64,000 bases of DNA from Oscillospiraceae bacterium (GTDB lineage: Bacteria; Bacillota; Clostridia; Oscillospirales; Oscillospiraceae). The stretch spans positions 1 through 64,000 of the forward strand of contig CAJTGJ010000012.1 of assembly GCA_910575695.1 (NCBI GenBank), read 5' to 3'. This document shows positions 51,828 to 60,123 of the stretch, piece by piece. Position 1 is the stretch's first letter; each line of letters opens with the position of its first letter. The position numbers were made by a program, and so were the translations under genes. The notes below the pieces were generated by a model. It did no database searches and was not told where the DNA came from. It worked only from the letters and a program-made list of their open reading frames with translations.

Positions 51828-52664
51828 TTATTTCCGCAGGAACAGGATGCCCAGCGTATTCGGGCCGCAATGGCAGGAGATGGTGGACCCGGCCACCGTG
51901 TGGATGACCTCCTGGAAGCCGTACTCCCGGACGACCTGTTCCACAGCGGCGGGGATGGCGGGATCACAGCGGGTGTGGACAATGACAACGCGGTTGGTCC
52001 GCACGTCCTTGCCGTCCAGCTGGTCCCGGACGTAGTCGGGCAGGACCTTGTCAAAGGCCCCCCGATATTTTTTGCCCACGGACATCCTGCCGTCCACCAG
52101 ATTGATGCAGGGCTTCAGCTTCAGCAGGTTGGCTCCCAGGGCCACCACCGACGAACAGCGGCCCCCCTTGGCCAGATAGTCCAGCTTATCCACCACGAAG
52201 GTGGTGTCCACCTTGGGAATCAGGCTGTCCAGCATGGCCAGGATGTCCTGGATGGACTCCCCCCGCTGGGCGGCCTCCGCCGCCTCCAGCACCAGCAGGC
52301 CCTGGCCGGTGGTGAGGTTTTGGGAATCCACCACGTACACGTTGGAGTAGTCCGCCGCCGCCACCAGGGCGTTCTGATAACAGCAGGAGAACTCGCTGCC
52401 GATGGTGATATGGAGCACCGCGTCGTGCCTGGGGGACAGCTCCTCAAACAGCGCCTGATAGTCCGCGATGTTCACCGCGGCGGTGGAGGGCAGTTCTCCG
52501 CCGCCCTCCACGTGGCGGAAGATGTCCTCGGGGCCGGCCTCCACGCCGTCCCGGCAGGTTTTCCCGCCAAAGGAGACGTACAGGGGGACAATGGTGATCT
52601 GATAGCGTTCCACCAGCTCGGGGGACAGGTCGCAGGTGCTGGTGGCGGTAATTTTTATGGACAT
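51828..52664 (-). CDS. DegV-family fatty-acid-binding protein
   Basis: 278 aa. DegV hallmarks: DLSPELVERYQITIVPLYVSFGG at the N-terminus, TSxx-like region replaced by LPSTAAVN, the IGSEFSCCYQNAL strand, and the C-terminal VGPNTLGILF replaced by CGPNTLGILFLRK. DegV proteins hold a fatty acid for fatty acid kinase. Promoter: TATAAT box at 52708-52703 (minus) with a weak TTGTTT -35 at 52731-52726. Confidence 0.92.
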   Translation of the reverse strand: MSIKITATSTCDLSPELVERYQITIVPLYVSFGGKTCRDGVEAGPEDIFRHVEGGGELPSTAAVNIADYQALFEELSPRHDAVLHITIGSEFSCCYQNALVAAADYSNVYVVDSQNLTTGQGLLVLEAAEAAQRGESIQDILAMLDSLIPKVDTTFVVDKLDYLAKGGRCSSVVALGANLLKLKPCINLVDGRMSVGKKYRGAFDKVLPDYVRDQLDGKDVRTNRVVIVHTRCDPAIPAAVEQVVREYGFQEVIHTVAGSTISCHCGPNTLGILFLRK

Positions 52665-52866
52665 GAGGGGATAACCTCCGTTTCCCAGTTTGAAGTGCCC
52701 TGATTATACCAAAGGGCCGGGGAAAAAACAACCGGAGATTTGTACAAGCCACTTTGCCGTTTCCCAGGGCAGCGTTAAGACTTTTGACAGACAGCAGGGC
52801 TGTGTCAAGAAAACCCGCCGTCATGTTCGGGACGGCGGGCGCATAAAAGATTGTGAGGTGATATAC

Positions 52867-53556
52867 ATGGTGGGAGAGCTGGTCTGCCGCCGGGAGAGGG
52901 GCCGGGGCAAGCTGGAGCGGACGGCGCTGGGGCCGCTGGCGGCGGTGCGGTGGACGGTGTACGCGCCGGAGGGGCTGGCGCACTGGCGGCTGGAGCGGCG
53001 GCTGGGGCGGGCGGAGCGGAAGCTGTGCGGGGCCGGGGCGGGCCGGGTGGTACTGCCCCGGGGGTTCCCCTACGGGGACAGGCTGCGGCTGCTCAGGCCG
53101 GTGGACCCTCTGTCCATGTGGCGGGGTACGGCGGACGTACTGGCCCTGGGGGCGCTTGACGCGGAGGGCATTCCCCGCCGCCGGGGCCGGGTGGCCCTGG
53201 CCGCGTCCCGGCTGTGCCCTGAGCTGGAGTATGCGGCGGAGCGGCTTTGCCCGCTGGTGCGGGGGCTGCTCATCGACGCCCCCGGCGGGGAGGACTACGC
53301 CCGGTATTTGCAGGCGAAATTCGGCCTGCCGGTGACGCCCCCGGCGGCTGGGGCGGATGTGACCGTCGCCTTTGGCCCCAATGGGGGGCGCTGGGGGCGG
53401 CGCCTGGAGCTGCATGGGACGGCGGACCTGGGCGGTCTGACGGCGGCGGTGGAGGGGGTTGAGCTGCCGGAGGACTGCTGGGACCAGGTGCTGGCCCTGC
53501 TGTGGGAGCAGGGCGCGGTGAAGCCGGAGAAGCTGATCGTGCGCCCAAAAGAGTGA
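52867..53556 (+). CDS. hypothetical protein, Arg/Leu-rich
   Basis: 229 aa with GTGAGGTG upstream. No family recognised. Very GC-rich coding sequence. It starts with a short beta domain (VGELVCRRERGRGKLERTALGPLAAVRW); the rest is alternating strands and helices with repeated LxxLxxxG patterns, and a late VTVAFGPNGGRWGRR. No signal peptide or membrane helix. Its lone position before prfC with its own terminator suggests an independent gene of this lineage. Confidence 0.6.
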   Translation: MVGELVCRRERGRGKLERTALGPLAAVRWTVYAPEGLAHWRLERRLGRAERKLCGAGAGRVVLPRGFPYGDRLRLLRPVDPLSMWRGTADVLALGALDAEGIPRRRGRVALAASRLCPELEYAAERLCPLVRGLLIDAPGGEDYARYLQAKFGLPVTPPAAGADVTVAFGPNGGRWGRRLELHGTADLGGLTAAVEGVELPEDCWDQVLALLWEQGAVKPEKLIVRPKE

Positions 53557-53565
53557 AATGGATAA

Positions 53566-53597
53566 CGGCCCTCCCGAACCGGGAGGGCCGTTTTTTT
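53566..53597 (+). terminator. terminator of the hypothetical gene
   Basis: CGGCCCTCCCG (53566-53576) pairs with CGGGAGGGCCG (53580-53590), then seven T. It touches the prfC stop on the other strand. Confidence 0.88.
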
Positions 53598-55198
53598 CAG
53601 AATTTTGCACCGCCGAACTCGGACAGTGTGATATTTTTGTTCCGCTCCGCCGTCCAGTTGATGGACCACTGGGAGGCGAACAGCAGGAGCTGGTTCTGCC
53701 GGTAGTCCTCCACCAGCATGGCGTCCCCGGGGAGGGTCAGATCCTCCGCCCGTAAAGGCTCGTCGCCGTCGTGGTGCATCCAGCGCAGGTATTCATAGGG
53801 CAGGCCCTCTGCGTACAGATCCACGCCGTACTCGTTTTTCAGGCGGTACTCCAGCACGTCAAATTGCAAAGTGCCCACCACGCCCACGATGACCTCCTCC
53901 ATGCCGGAATAGGGGGTCTTGAAGATCTGGATGGCTCCCTCCTGGGCGATCTGCTCCATACCCTTGAGGAACTGCTTGCGCTTCATGGTGTCCAGCGGCC
54001 GCACCCGGCGAAAGTGCTCCGGGGCGAAGGTGGGGATGGGGTCGAACTGGAACTTGTGGGCCGCAGTGCATAACGTGTCGCCGATGGAGAAAATGCCCGG
54101 GTCGAACACGCCGATGATGTCCCCGGCGTAAGCCTCCTCAATGATCTCCCGCTCCGCCGCCATCAGCTGCTGGGGCCGGGAGAGCTTGATTTTTTTGCCG
54201 CCCTGGACGTGGTAAACCTCCTTGTCCGCGTCGAACCGCCCGGACACCACCCGCATAAACGCGATGCGGTCCCGGTGGGCTTTGTTCATGTTGGCCTGGA
54301 TCTTGAACACAAAGGCGGAAAACCCGTCGTCGAAGGAGTCGATCAGCTCCTCCCCCGCCGTCCGGGGCAGGGGGGCGGTGGTCATGCGCAGGAAGTCCTC
54401 CAGGAAGGGCTCCACGCCGAAGTTGGTCAGCGCCGAGCCGAAGAACACCGGGGAGAGCTGGCCGTGGCGCACCCGGTCCATGTCGAACTCGCAGGACGCG
54501 CCGTCCAGCAGCTCGATCTCGTCGGCCAGCTGGTCCCGGTAGGATTGGCCGATCAGGTCCGCCAGCGCCGGGTCGTCCAGGCTGACCTCGGTGGCGGTGG
54601 CGGCTTTGGAGCCGCCGTTGGAGGTGAAATGGATGATGCGCTTCCGCTCCCGGTCGTACACGCCCTGGAACGCCTTGCCGCAGCCGATGGGCCAGTTGAC
54701 GGCGTATGTGTCAATGCCCAGCTCGTGTTCCAGCTCCTGGCACAGCTCAAAGGGGTCCCGGGCCTCCCGGTCCATCTTGTTGATGAAGGTGAAAATGGGG
54801 ATGTCCCGCAGGCGGCACACCTTGAACAGCTTCCGGGTCTGGGCCTCAACGCCCTTGGCGGCGTCAATGACCATGACGGCGCTGTCCGCCGCCATCAGGG
54901 TTCGGTAGGTGTCCTCGGAGAAGTCCTGGTGCCCCGGGGTGTCCAGGATGTTGATGCAGAAGCCCTCATACTGGAACTGCATCACGGAGGACGTGACGGA
55001 AATGCCCCGCTGCTTTTCGATTTCCATCCAGTCGGAGGTGGCGGCGCGGGTGTTTTTTTTGCCCTTGACCACTCCGGCCTGGGCGATGGCGCCTCCGTAC
55101 AGCAGGAACTTTTCCGTCAGCGTGGTCTTGCCGGCGTCGGGGTGGGAGATGATGGCGAAGGTTCTTCTTCTCTTGATTTCGGATTCGCAGGTTGACAT
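53597..55198 (-). CDS. prfC: peptide chain release factor 3
   Basis: 533 aa, full length. GTPase domain: SHPDAGKTTLTEK (G1) near 20, the switch region SDWMEIEKQRGISVTSSV, DTPGHQDF (G3), NKMDR (G4). Domains 2 and 3 follow. RF3 recycles RF1/RF2 after peptide release. Promoter on the minus strand: TTGCCC (55315-55310), 17 bases, TATAAT (55292-55287). GGAGGG precedes the start. Confidence 0.97.
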   Translation of the reverse strand: MSTCESEIKRRRTFAIISHPDAGKTTLTEKFLLYGGAIAQAGVVKGKKNTRAATSDWMEIEKQRGISVTSSVMQFQYEGFCINILDTPGHQDFSEDTYRTLMAADSAVMVIDAAKGVEAQTRKLFKVCRLRDIPIFTFINKMDREARDPFELCQELEHELGIDTYAVNWPIGCGKAFQGVYDRERKRIIHFTSNGGSKAATATEVSLDDPALADLIGQSYRDQLADEIELLDGASCEFDMDRVRHGQLSPVFFGSALTNFGVEPFLEDFLRMTTAPLPRTAGEELIDSFDDGFSAFVFKIQANMNKAHRDRIAFMRVVSGRFDADKEVYHVQGGKKIKLSRPQQLMAAEREIIEEAYAGDIIGVFDPGIFSIGDTLCTAAHKFQFDPIPTFAPEHFRRVRPLDTMKRKQFLKGMEQIAQEGAIQIFKTPYSGMEEVIVGVVGTLQFDVLEYRLKNEYGVDLYAEGLPYEYLRWMHHDGDEPLRAEDLTLPGDAMLVEDYRQNQLLLFASQWSINWTAERNKNITLSEFGGAKF

Positions 55199-55480
55199 GG
55201 GATTATCCCTCCATTATATATAATTGATTTGATTTCCAGGCACTGATTTACATGGGGGACCCTCCCATAAAAAATGTTAGCAAAGCATTATATCATGTTG
55301 CGGGGAAAAGGGCAACTATTCGTGAAAAAAACATGGCGCCGGGAAGGGGGGAGGGCCTGGGGCGGCACTGGCAAGGGGCAGACAGGCACAAGGCCGGGGC
55401 GGAGGGCATAATCATGAGTGTGGGCGTTCCATCCCTGGGAGGCCCGGACAAGGGCATTTGCGGACAGAGAGGAGAAGCGA

Positions 55481-55684
55481 ATGAGTAAAGTAGTGACCGA
55501 GCGGCTGGCCCGGCTGCTGTGCGTGAAGTCGCTGATAACGCTGCTGCTGACGGCGGTGTTTGCGGTCATGGCGCTGCGGGGCGAGGTCAGCCAGGATTTT
55601 ATGACGGTGTATACCGTTATTATTGCCTTCTACTTCGGCACTCAGCTGGAGCGGAAGGCGCAGAAAGGGAGTAGTGGGGCATGA
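55481..55684 (+). CDS. orphan holin-like membrane protein
   Basis: 67 aa, AGAGGAGAAG upstream. Two membrane helices (SLITLLLTAVFAVMALRG and FMTVYTVIIAFYFGTQLERK). It is coupled to the amidase by a 4-base overlap, the same layout as holin-endolysin in the prophage, but its sequence is not like the prophage holin. It could be a domesticated lysis gene or a remnant of another prophage. Confidence 0.65.
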   Translation: MSKVVTERLARLLCVKSLITLLLTAVFAVMALRGEVSQDFMTVYTVIIAFYFGTQLERKAQKGSSGA

Positions 55685-56514
55685 AGCTGCTGACGTGTAT
55701 TCTCAAGCAGAATGACTGCTATCATACCAAGCGGACGATTCAGCCCAAAGGCGTGATGGTTCATTCCACCGGGGCCAACAACCCCAACCTGAAACGGTAT
55801 GTCCAGCCGCTGGACGGGGACGCGGACTGTGCCGCGCTGCTGGCCCAGCTGGGTGTGAACAACAATAAAAACGACTGGAACCGGCCCGGTCTGGACGTAT
55901 GCGTCCATGGCTTTATCGGCAAGCTGGCCGACGGCTCCATCGCGTCGGTACAGACCCTGCCGTGGAGCTGGCGGGGCTGGCACGCCGGGACGGGCACCAG
56001 CGGCAAAAGCGCCAATAACACCCATATCAGCTTTGAGATCTGCGAGGACGGCCTCACCGACCCCGACTATTTCCGGCTGGTCTACCGGGAAGCGGTGGAG
56101 CTGACGGCCTGTCTGTGCAGGCAGTACGGTCTGGATCCGCTGGCGGACGGGGTGGTAATCTGCCACAGCGAGGGCCACCGCCGGGGAATTGCCTCCGGCC
56201 ACGCCGATGTAGAGCATTGGTTCCCCAAGCAGGGCACGAGCATGGATGATTTCCGGGCCGACGTGGCGGCGGAGCTTGCCGCCAGGCCCGAGCCGGAGCC
56301 TGAACCGGCGCCCGAACCGAAACCTGAACCGGAGGAAGATGATGATATGAAATATTACAAGACGTTGGAGGACGTGCCTGAGTATTACCGGAGCACCGTG
56401 GAGAAGCTGGTGGAATCCGGGGTGCTGAAGGGCACGGCGGAAAACGTGCTCAACGTATCCGAGGATTTCTGCCGCACCATGACGGTGCTGGACCGGCTGG
56501 GCAAGCTGGTGTAA
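55681..56514 (+). CDS. orphan phage-type N-acetylmuramoyl-L-alanine amidase
   Basis: 277 aa. The Amidase_2 domain (1-200) closely matches the prophage endolysin at 29,130 (VMVHSTGANNPNLKRYVQP, HISFEICEDGLTDP, DPLADGVVICH). It lacks the SH3 domain; a Pro-Glu repeat linker (PEPEPEPAPEPKPEPE) replaces it, then the same style of short C-terminal helical end (SEDFCRTMTVLDRLGKLV). No signal peptide, so a holin-type partner would be needed. Confidence 0.88.
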   Translation: MKLLTCILKQNDCYHTKRTIQPKGVMVHSTGANNPNLKRYVQPLDGDADCAALLAQLGVNNNKNDWNRPGLDVCVHGFIGKLADGSIASVQTLPWSWRGWHAGTGTSGKSANNTHISFEICEDGLTDPDYFRLVYREAVELTACLCRQYGLDPLADGVVICHSEGHRRGIASGHADVEHWFPKQGTSMDDFRADVAAELAARPEPEPEPAPEPKPEPEEDDDMKYYKTLEDVPEYYRSTVEKLVESGVLKGTAENVLNVSEDFCRTMTVLDRLGKLV

Positions 56515-56521
56515 GCATAAG

Positions 56522-56555
56522 GGAGGACGCCTGACGGCTCAGGCGTCCTCCTTTT
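56522..56555 (+). terminator. terminator of the orphan lysis pair
   Basis: GGAGGACGCCTGA (56522-56534) pairs with TCAGGCGTCCTCC (56539-56551), loop CGGC, then TTTT. Its right arm is also the 3' end of the ribbon-helix-helix gene on the other strand. Confidence 0.88.
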
Positions 56556-56730
56556 CTGTCATGGCTTTGTCAATGGCTTCATTGATAAACCTGTTTGTGC
56601 TTTTTCCCTGCTTCCGGGCAAACCTCTTGATGACTTCCCGCTTGCCCTTGGGAACGATCACATCGATACGGTCGTATGCCTTCTTATTATATCGGGCGGT
56701 CGCTTCCTTTTGTGCCTCGGTATATCCCAT
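56539..56730 (-). CDS. ribbon-helix-helix DNA-binding protein
   Basis: 63 aa with GGAGGTG upstream. Strand YDRIDVIVPKGKREVIKRFA followed by GKSTNRFINEAIDKAM gives the Arc/MetJ-type fold. Such proteins are often antitoxins or plasmid/phage repressors; no toxin gene is beside it. Its promoter spacer carries a palindrome that it probably binds itself. Confidence 0.85.
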   Translation of the reverse strand: MGYTEAQKEATARYNKKAYDRIDVIVPKGKREVIKRFARKQGKSTNRFINEAIDKAMTEKEDA

Positions 56731-56758
56731 TACCGCACCTCCAGCCTTATCCTAAAAA

Positions 56759-56853
56759 ATTATATCTATACTTATGGAAGTATTGTATAATTCCATACGT
56801 ATAATTTTGGCTATTTTACCGCTATATATACTTGTGGCAGTATGGTATAATCC
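56759..56853 (-). promoter_or_regulatory. promoter with duplicated operator for the RHH protein
   Basis: Minus-strand promoter: TACAAT (56787-56782), 17 bases, TATAAT (56764-56759). The spacer overlaps palindrome ATACTT-ATGG-AAGTAT (56768-56783). A second near-copy ATACTT-GTGG-CAGTAT lies at 56828-56843, exactly 60 bases away, each followed on the plus strand by GTATAAT. Such paired sites allow cooperative autorepression by a ribbon-helix-helix protein. Confidence 0.65.
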
Positions 56854-56859
56854 AAGAAC

Positions 56860-57040
56860 CGGGCAGGGATCTCGGCCCCCCGCCCGGTGTACAGATCTGC
56901 GGATATTTGTCTGCCTGGGGTTCACGGCACCCCCGGCAGGCGGGAACACCCGTCCAGGTTTCCGCTTGGGCGGGCGGTTTCTGTCCGCGGTAAAACTCCC
57001 TTCCCTTTCCCTCCCGGCCTCCGCCTGGGAGGGAAAAAAT
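56860..57040. other. non-coding stretch between RHH control region and aro promoter
   Basis: GC-rich, with no gene or clear signal except a stem CCCTCCC (57009-57015) with GGGAGGG (57027-57033). It is followed by an A-run, not a T-run, so it is not a plus-strand terminator. Confidence 0.5.
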
Positions 57041-57047
57041 ATTCCTC

Positions 57048-57076
57048 TTGACTTTTATGCTTAAAAGTGTTAAATT
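57048..57076 (+). promoter_or_regulatory. promoter of the aroF-tyrA operon
   Basis: TTGACT (57048-57053), 17-base spacer, TAAATT (57071-57076), just ahead of the leader peptide. Confidence 0.75.
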
Positions 57077-57106
57077 AGCGGGGACAGAAAAAAAGGAGGG
57101 CTTCCC

Positions 57107-57175
57107 ATGGACTGCCGGAATTACGGGTATGGTTATTACCGCTATTGCGATAGCGGCCTTTTGCCATGCCCTTAA
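57107..57175 (+). CDS. tyrosine-rich attenuation leader peptide
   Basis: 22 aa with AAGGAGGG six bases upstream. Five Tyr codons within eight positions (residues 6, 8, 10, 11, 13: NYGYGYYRY). It precedes a DAHP synthase and prephenate dehydrogenase operon, i.e. the path to tyrosine. Its last Tyr codons lie in the 5' arm of a hairpin (57139-57145 with 57150-57156). Charged tRNA-Tyr shortage should stall ribosomes there. Confidence 0.78.
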   Translation: MDCRNYGYGYYRYCDSGLLPCP

Positions 57176-57226
57176 AGCTTCCGCGGGTCCGTGCTGGATG
57201 CGGCTGCCAAAGGGCGGCCGCTTTTT
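57139..57226 (+). promoter_or_regulatory. attenuator: pause hairpin, antiterminator, terminator
   Basis: Pause stem CCGCTAT (57139-57145) with ATAGCGG (57150-57156). Terminator GCGGCTGCC (57200-57208) with GGCGGCCGC (57213-57221, one T-G), then TTTTT. The freed segment AGCGGCC (57152-57158) can pair with GGCCGCT (57216-57222), which destroys the terminator. Stalled ribosomes on Tyr codons would thus allow read-through into aroF. Confidence 0.72.
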
Positions 57227-57298
57227 GTTTGCCATGCGCCGCATCCGTTCCGCCCCGTCCAGGCGGGGAACAAGAAAAACAATAGAGGAGAATCCATT

Positions 57299-58315
57299 AT
57301 GGTAGTCATTATGAAACGCAGCTTTACCCCCGAGCAGCTGGAGCGGGCCATCCACGCCATGGAGGCCGGCGGCGTCCGGGTGATGGTGTCCCAGGGCACG
57401 GAGACCACGATTCTGGGCGCGGAGGGCGACGCCGGCGGGCTGAACCAGGAGTCCCTGGCCCAGCTGGACGGCGTGGAGCGGGTAATGAGGGTCAGCGAGC
57501 CCTACAAAAAGGCCAACCGGAAGTACCACCCAGACGATTCGGTGATTGAGCTGGGAGGCGGCGTGTCCATCGGCGGGAACAAGCTGGTGGTCATCGCGGG
57601 CCCCTGCTCGGTGGAGAGTGAGGAGCAGATCCTGGAGGTGGCCCGGTCCGTCCAGGGCGCCGGGGCGGCGGCCCTGCGGGGTGGCGCGTACAAGCCCCGC
57701 ACCTCCCCCTACGCCTTCCAGGGCAAGGGGGTGGAGGGCGTCCTCCTGCTGGACGAGGCCCGGAAGGCCACCGGCCTGCCCATCGTGTCCGAGCTGATGA
57801 GCGCCGACCAGCTCCCCCTGTTTGAGGAGGCGGTGGACGTGATCCAGATCGGCGCCCGGAATATGCAGAACTTCGACCTGCTGAAAAAGGTGGGCCGCGT
57901 CAACAAGCCCATTTTGCTCAAGCGGGGGCTGTCCTCCACCATTGAGGAGTGGCTGATGAGCGCGGAATATATCATGGCGGGGGGCAACCCCAACGTGATC
58001 TTGTGCGAGCGGGGCATCCGCACCTTTGAGACCTACACCCGCAACACCCTGGACCTGTCGGCGGTGCTGGCGGTGAAGGCCCAGAGCCATCTCCCGGTGG
58101 TGGTGGACCCGTCCCACGCCTGCGGCAAGGCGTGGATGGTGGAGCGCATGGCCATGGCGGCGGTGGCGGCAGGGGCGGACGGCCTCATCATTGAGGTGCA
58201 CAACGACCCCGCCCACGCCCTGTGCGACGGGGCCCAGTCGGTGACGCCGGAGCAGTTCGGCGGCATCATGGACAAGCTCAGGGCCATCGCGGCCTGTGTG
58301 GGCCGGGAATTGTGA
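57299..58315 (+). CDS. aroF: 3-deoxy-7-phosphoheptulonate (DAHP) synthase
   Basis: 338 aa from ATG 57299 (GAGGAG upstream). Type I-beta enzyme: N-terminal ferredoxin-like regulatory domain (1-70, FTPEQLERAIHAMEAGGVRV), catalytic barrel with GPCSVES, RGGAYKPRTSPY, and VVDPSHACGK. First step of the shikimate path. The ferredoxin-like domain in this family gives feedback inhibition by tyrosine or phenylalanine, on top of the leader control. Confidence 0.93.
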   Translation: MVVIMKRSFTPEQLERAIHAMEAGGVRVMVSQGTETTILGAEGDAGGLNQESLAQLDGVERVMRVSEPYKKANRKYHPDDSVIELGGGVSIGGNKLVVIAGPCSVESEEQILEVARSVQGAGAAALRGGAYKPRTSPYAFQGKGVEGVLLLDEARKATGLPIVSELMSADQLPLFEEAVDVIQIGARNMQNFDLLKKVGRVNKPILLKRGLSSTIEEWLMSAEYIMAGGNPNVILCERGIRTFETYTRNTLDLSAVLAVKAQSHLPVVVDPSHACGKAWMVERMAMAAVAAGADGLIIEVHNDPAHALCDGAQSVTPEQFGGIMDKLRAIAACVGREL

Positions 58316-58331
58316 GAGAGGAGGGATTCTC

Positions 58332-59210
58332 ATGGAAAAAAAACGGATCTTGGTGGTTGGGCTGGGGCTGATCGGCGGTTCGCTGGCCATGGCGCTCCAG
58401 GGCTTTGAGGACTACGAGGTGGTGGGCGCGGTGCGCTCCCAGTCCACCTGCGACAAGGCGCGGGCCCGGCACGCGGCGGACCGGCTCACCTTCGACCCCG
58501 CCGCCGAGCTGCCCGGGGCGGATGTGGTGGTCCTGTGCCAGGACCCCGCGGGCATCATCGGCTTTTTGTCGGACAACCGGGAGCGGTTCAAGCCCGGCGC
58601 CCTGGTTTTGGACGTGTGCGGCGTGAAAACCTCCATCATGGCGGCGGCGGAATGCCTCCCGGAGGGGGTGGACTTCATCGGGTGCCACCCCATGGCGGGC
58701 AAGGAGGTGTCCGGCATCGACAACGCCGAGGGCACCCTGTTCCGGAACACCCACTTTATCATCACCCCCGGCCCCCGGGCCACGGCGGAGCATCTGGGGC
58801 TTCTGCGCCGCATGGCGGGATACTGCCGCTTTGGGGACGTGATCGAGACCACCCCGGAGCGCCACGACGAGATGATCGCCTACACCAGCCAGCTCATGCA
58901 CGTAATCGCGGTGTCGGTGTGCGACAACGACGAGCTGTTTTCCTGCAAGGGCTTCGAGGGCGGCTCTTTCCGGGACTGCACCCGTGTGGCGGCGCTGGAC
59001 GCGGCCATGTGGACCCAGCTGTTTACCTTCAACGCCCCGGCGCTGGCCAAGGTGGTGGGGACGCTGGAAAACCGGATGCGCCAGTACCGGGAGGCCATCG
59101 AGGCGGGGGACCAGGACGCCCTGCGGGCCATGCTGGCCCAGGCGTCGGACCGGAAGAAGCAGATCAACCTGGAGCGGGCCAGAGGCGACGACGTGCGGCC
59201 CGGGTTCTGA
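58332..59210 (+). CDS. tyrA: prephenate dehydrogenase
   Basis: 292 aa. NAD-binding GLGLIGGSLA near 10, catalytic-region GCHPMAGKEVSGIDNA near 115, and a helical C-terminal domain with HDEMIAYTSQLMHV near 175. Converts prephenate to hydroxyphenylpyruvate for tyrosine. No ACT domain, so control is likely at transcription. It is 16 bases after aroF. Confidence 0.93.
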   Translation: MEKKRILVVGLGLIGGSLAMALQGFEDYEVVGAVRSQSTCDKARARHAADRLTFDPAAELPGADVVVLCQDPAGIIGFLSDNRERFKPGALVLDVCGVKTSIMAAAECLPEGVDFIGCHPMAGKEVSGIDNAEGTLFRNTHFIITPGPRATAEHLGLLRRMAGYCRFGDVIETTPERHDEMIAYTSQLMHVIAVSVCDNDELFSCKGFEGGSFRDCTRVAALDAAMWTQLFTFNAPALAKVVGTLENRMRQYREAIEAGDQDALRAMLAQASDRKKQINLERARGDDVRPGF

Positions 59211-59215
59211 GGGAT

Positions 59216-59244
59216 TTGACAAGGCTCAACTCAGGTGGTACACT
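59216..59244 (+). promoter_or_regulatory. promoter of the NUDIX gene
   Basis: TTGACA (59216-59221), 17-base spacer, TACACT (59239-59244), directly after the tyrA stop. Confidence 0.8.
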
Positions 59245-59294
59245 GGGATGACACAGCCCGGTGAGACAAATTTTACGGCTGTGCGGAGGTACTT

Positions 59295-59774
59295 ATGGGT
59301 TATATTATGGACCTGCGGGCCTATGTGGGCCACCGTCCCCTGATCCAGGTGGGGTCCAGCGTCTTTGTGGAGGACGGCCAGGGCCGTGTTCTTTTGCAGC
59401 TCAGGACCGACGACCATCAGTGGAGCTTTTCCGCGGCGGGCTCCATGGAGCCGGGGGAATCGCCGGAGGAAACCGCCCGGCGGGAACTGCTGGAGGAGAC
59501 GGGGCTGACGGCAGGCACTCTGGAACTGTACGGTGTGTACGCTGGGCCGGAGGAGCATTATTTTTACCCCAACGGCGACGAGGTATACAATGTGGAGTTT
59601 GCCTACGCCTGCCGGGACTGGACGGGGACGCTGAAGTGCCAGGAGGGCGAGGTGGAGGCGCTGCGGTTCTTCACGCTGGACGAGCTGCCGCGCACCCTGT
59701 CCGGCCAATCCGCCCGACGCTTGGCGGATTGGAAAAAATACCGGCGGTTTGACGGTGGTACGGCGGACGGCTGA
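59295..59774 (+). CDS. NUDIX hydrolase
   Basis: 159 aa. The Nudix box is complete: GSMEPGESPEETARRELLEE followed by TGL at about residues 50-72. It starts MGYIMDLRAYVGHRPLIQ. Hydrolyses nucleoside diphosphate derivatives; substrate unknown, possibly 8-oxo-dGTP or ADP-ribose. Own promoter; followed by spore genes. Confidence 0.9.
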   Translation: MGYIMDLRAYVGHRPLIQVGSSVFVEDGQGRVLLQLRTDDHQWSFSAAGSMEPGESPEETARRELLEETGLTAGTLELYGVYAGPEEHYFYPNGDEVYNVEFAYACRDWTGTLKCQEGEVEALRFFTLDELPRTLSGQSARRLADWKKYRRFDGGTADG

Positions 59775-59840
59775 GAAATCACTCATAATCCTGGGACAAA
59801 CCCCATAGAATGAACCATCAAGCATAAGGGAGATGGTTCC

Positions 59841-60122
59841 ATGGCATATGAAGGCGGGCTGTCCGCCCCCCACCATGTGGTGATCGAGGAGCGGAAAAGC
59901 CTCACCGTGTCCGGCGTAGAGGACGTGGAGCGGTTTGACGAGAACAGTATTGTGCTGTCCACCTCCAAGGGCGCCATGGTGGTGTCCGGGGAGAACCTGC
60001 ACATCGAAAAGCTGTCGCTGGACGGCGGCGATTTAAAGGTGGAGGGCGACATCGACGCGGTGTCCTATGAGGACGACGGTCCGGCGTCCCACGGCGGGTT
60101 CCTGTCCCGTCTGCTGCGCTGA
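59841..60122 (+). CDS. yabP: spore coat/cortex protein YabP
   Basis: 93 aa, full length. YabP/YqfC pattern: HHVVIEERKSLTVSGVEDVERFDEN and VVSGENLHIEKLSLDGGDLKVEGDI. Needed for spore formation in Bacillus relatives. The TGAGATG junction brings YabQ translation close. Marks the host as a spore former. Confidence 0.92.
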   Translation: MAYEGGLSAPHHVVIEERKSLTVSGVEDVERFDENSIVLSTSKGAMVVSGENLHIEKLSLDGGDLKVEGDIDAVSYEDDGPASHGGFLSRLLR

Positions 60123-60123
60123 G

